Positions 62,953 to 64,000 of a stretch of DNA of 64,000 nucleotides are shown here, one piece after another (within the stretch, counting starts at the first letter, position 1; every line of letters begins with the position of its first letter). Made by a program: the position numbers and the translations under genes. The DNA is taken from positions 274,387 through 338,386 of the forward strand of contig NZ_LSTV01000005.1 of NCBI RefSeq assembly GCF_001644225.1. Reading direction: 5' to 3'. The notes under the pieces are model-generated. The model did no database searches. It saw only the letters and a program-made list of their open reading frames with translations, and was not told the DNA's origin. Origin of the DNA: Microbacterium oleivorans (lineage in GTDB: Bacteria; Actinomycetota; Actinomycetes; Actinomycetales; Microbacteriaceae).

Positions 62953-63975
62953 ATGCGCAGGCGCACCACCATCCACGACGTCGCCGCGGCGGCCGGTGTG
63001 TCGGTCGCCACGGTCTCCAAAGCGGTCAACGGTCGCTACGGGGTCGCGCCGGCGACCGTGCAGCGCGTCCTCGGCGCGGTCGAGGAGCTCGGCTACGAGT
63101 CGAGCCTGGTCGCGAGCAGCATGCGCGCGCGTCGGACGGGGGTCGTCGGGGTGCTCGTGGCGGACTTCGAGCCGTTCTCGGCGGAGGTGCTCAAGGGCGT
63201 CGGGGCGGCGCTGCGCGACTCGCGCCTGGACCTGCTCGCCTACAGCGGATCGCGGCAGGTGTCGAGCCAGGGGTGGGAACGGCGATCGCTCAGCCGGTTG
63301 AGCGGGACGCTCGTCGACGGCGTGATCATGGTGACGCCGACCGTCGTCAACGTGACCGCCGAGGTGCCGGTCGTGGCGATCGACCCGCACACCGGTCCAG
63401 CGGACCTGCCCACCGTCGAGTCCGACAGCTACGCGGGCGCCCGGCACGCGGTGGCCTACCTCCTGTCGCTCGGGCATCGGCGGATCGGTTTCGTGGCCGG
63501 CCGCCCCGATCTCCGCTCGTCGATGCTGCGCGAAGGCGGGTACCGCCGCGCGCTCGAGGACGCCCGTATCCCGTTCGATCCGAGTCTCGTCGGCGTGGGG
63601 GAGTACGTCGAGGACATCTCCCGCGAGGCCGCCACACGTCTGCTGCGCCGCGTGGATCGGCCGACCGCGGTGTTCGCGGCCAACGACGTCTCGGCCCTGA
63701 CGGTCATCCGCGTCGCCCACGAGCACGGGCTGTCGGTGCCGGGCGATCTGTCGGTCGTCGGGTTCGACGACGTCCCCGACGCGTCGCAGTCCGACCCGGC
63801 GCTCACGACGGTCCGTCAGCCGATGCAGCGCCTCGGCGCCGAGGCCGTGACGATGCTGCTCGAGCTGATGGGCGGGGCGACGCCGGCCGCGACGCACCTG
63901 CGCCTGCCGACGGCGCTCGTGCCGCGGGCGACGACGGCGCCCCCCTCACAGCACGCTCAGAGTGGTTCCCGATAG
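62953..63975 (+). CDS. LacI family transcriptional regulator (module D)
   Basis: 340 residues. HTH TTIHDVAAAAGVSVATVSKAVNGRYGVA and hinge (VEELGYESSLVASSMRAR), regulatory domain with GHRRIGFVAGRPDLRSSM, TAVFAANDVSALTVIRVA and DLSVVGFDDVPDASQSDPALTTVRQP. Divergent from the GH3/importer operon, the usual arrangement for a local repressor of that operon. The start at 62953 has only a weak CGAGG upstream. Confidence 0.91.
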   Translation: MRRRTTIHDVAAAAGVSVATVSKAVNGRYGVAPATVQRVLGAVEELGYESSLVASSMRARRTGVVGVLVADFEPFSAEVLKGVGAALRDSRLDLLAYSGSRQVSSQGWERRSLSRLSGTLVDGVIMVTPTVVNVTAEVPVVAIDPHTGPADLPTVESDSYAGARHAVAYLLSLGHRRIGFVAGRPDLRSSMLREGGYRRALEDARIPFDPSLVGVGEYVEDISREAATRLLRRVDRPTAVFAANDVSALTVIRVAHEHGLSVPGDLSVVGFDDVPDASQSDPALTTVRQPMQRLGAEAVTMLLELMGGATPAATHLRLPTALVPRATTAPPSQHAQSGSR

Positions 63976-63984
63976 CGTCGCAGC

Positions 63985-64000
63985 ATGTCCACTCCGCTCG
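63985..64000 (+). CDS. Possible start of the next gene
   Basis: An ATG at 63985 is open to the window edge (five codons, MSTPL). It lies nine bases after the LacI stop. GTCGCAG before it is not a strong ribosome site. Too short to identify; listed only as a possible gene start. Confidence 0.2.

Noticed and set aside
1..64000. Mobile element or recent island explaining the dense carbohydrate genes
   Set aside because: No transposase, integrase, tRNA-flanking repeat or base composition break was seen; modules share the same codon style.

Overview
The window is chromosomal DNA of a high-GC Gram-positive bacterium. GC-rich third codon positions, many GTG starts, ATGA/GTGA stop-start overlaps, lipoproteins with MsiK-style importers lacking an ATPase, and a strong excess of the hexamer GGATGC/GCATCC all point to the Microbacteriaceae, most likely Microbacterium. 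That assignment is inference from style, not from a marker gene. No rRNA, tRNA, insertion sequence, prophage or CRISPR array was recognised.

Bases 1-13.8 kb are mixed housekeeping genes. They hold a truncated LuxR/MalT-like ATPase regulator, a cysteine-rich DUF1540 protein behind a possible iron box, two small unknown genes, YaeQ, a half-sized solute-binding lipoprotein coupled to a CDF cation transporter, a fatty acid desaturase, a nitroreductase, a five-gene acyl-CoA carboxylase/MaoC/CitE-like operon ending in its own TetR gene, and a short-chain dehydrogenase.

From 13.8 kb to the right edge the window is almost entirely one hemicellulose-utilisation region, made of four modules. (A) 13.8-25.1 kb, xylan/xylose: ROK regulator, a 1448-residue secreted CE4 + GH10 xylanase with a sortase-like tail, a LacI regulator, and xylA-xylB followed by a ThuA protein and a Gfo/Idh/MocA oxidoreductase. 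(B) 25.2-38.1 kb, probably xyloglucan oligosaccharides: an LplB/YtcP/LplA-type importer with a 14-codon leader ORF, DUF624 (YesL) and LacI genes, and an operon of GH42, GH31 alpha-xylosidase and GH3; the importer and hydrolase promoters share a GAAGCGCTTC operator. (C) 41.8-57.3 kb, arabinosyl or feruloylated side chains: a LacI gene with CAACGTTG operators, a nine-gene operon (importer, GH51 arabinofuranosidase, GH3, then a TIM-barrel enzyme, a DhaK-DhaL kinase, an RpiB-type isomerase and a sugar-acid dehydrogenase-like gene) and, under the same operator type, a secreted tandem CE1 esterase. (D) 57.3-64 kb, probably xylo-oligosaccharides: GH3 and a complete importer lacking an ATPase, divergent from a fourth LacI gene with a TTTTCGAAAA operator. 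A two-component system with its own repeated GGGACA boxes and a small membrane protein sit between B and C.

The genes read as one strategy. Large secreted esterase/xylanase enzymes cut and deacylate polymer at the surface, three importers bring in different oligosaccharides, and intracellular exo-glycosidases release monosaccharides. Xylose enters the pentose phosphate pathway through XylA/XylB. The tail of module C suggests a second, less familiar exit in which a five-carbon sugar acid is oxidised, decarboxylated to a tetrulose, phosphorylated and isomerised to erythrose 4-phosphate. That tail is the best candidate for an undescribed pathway here.
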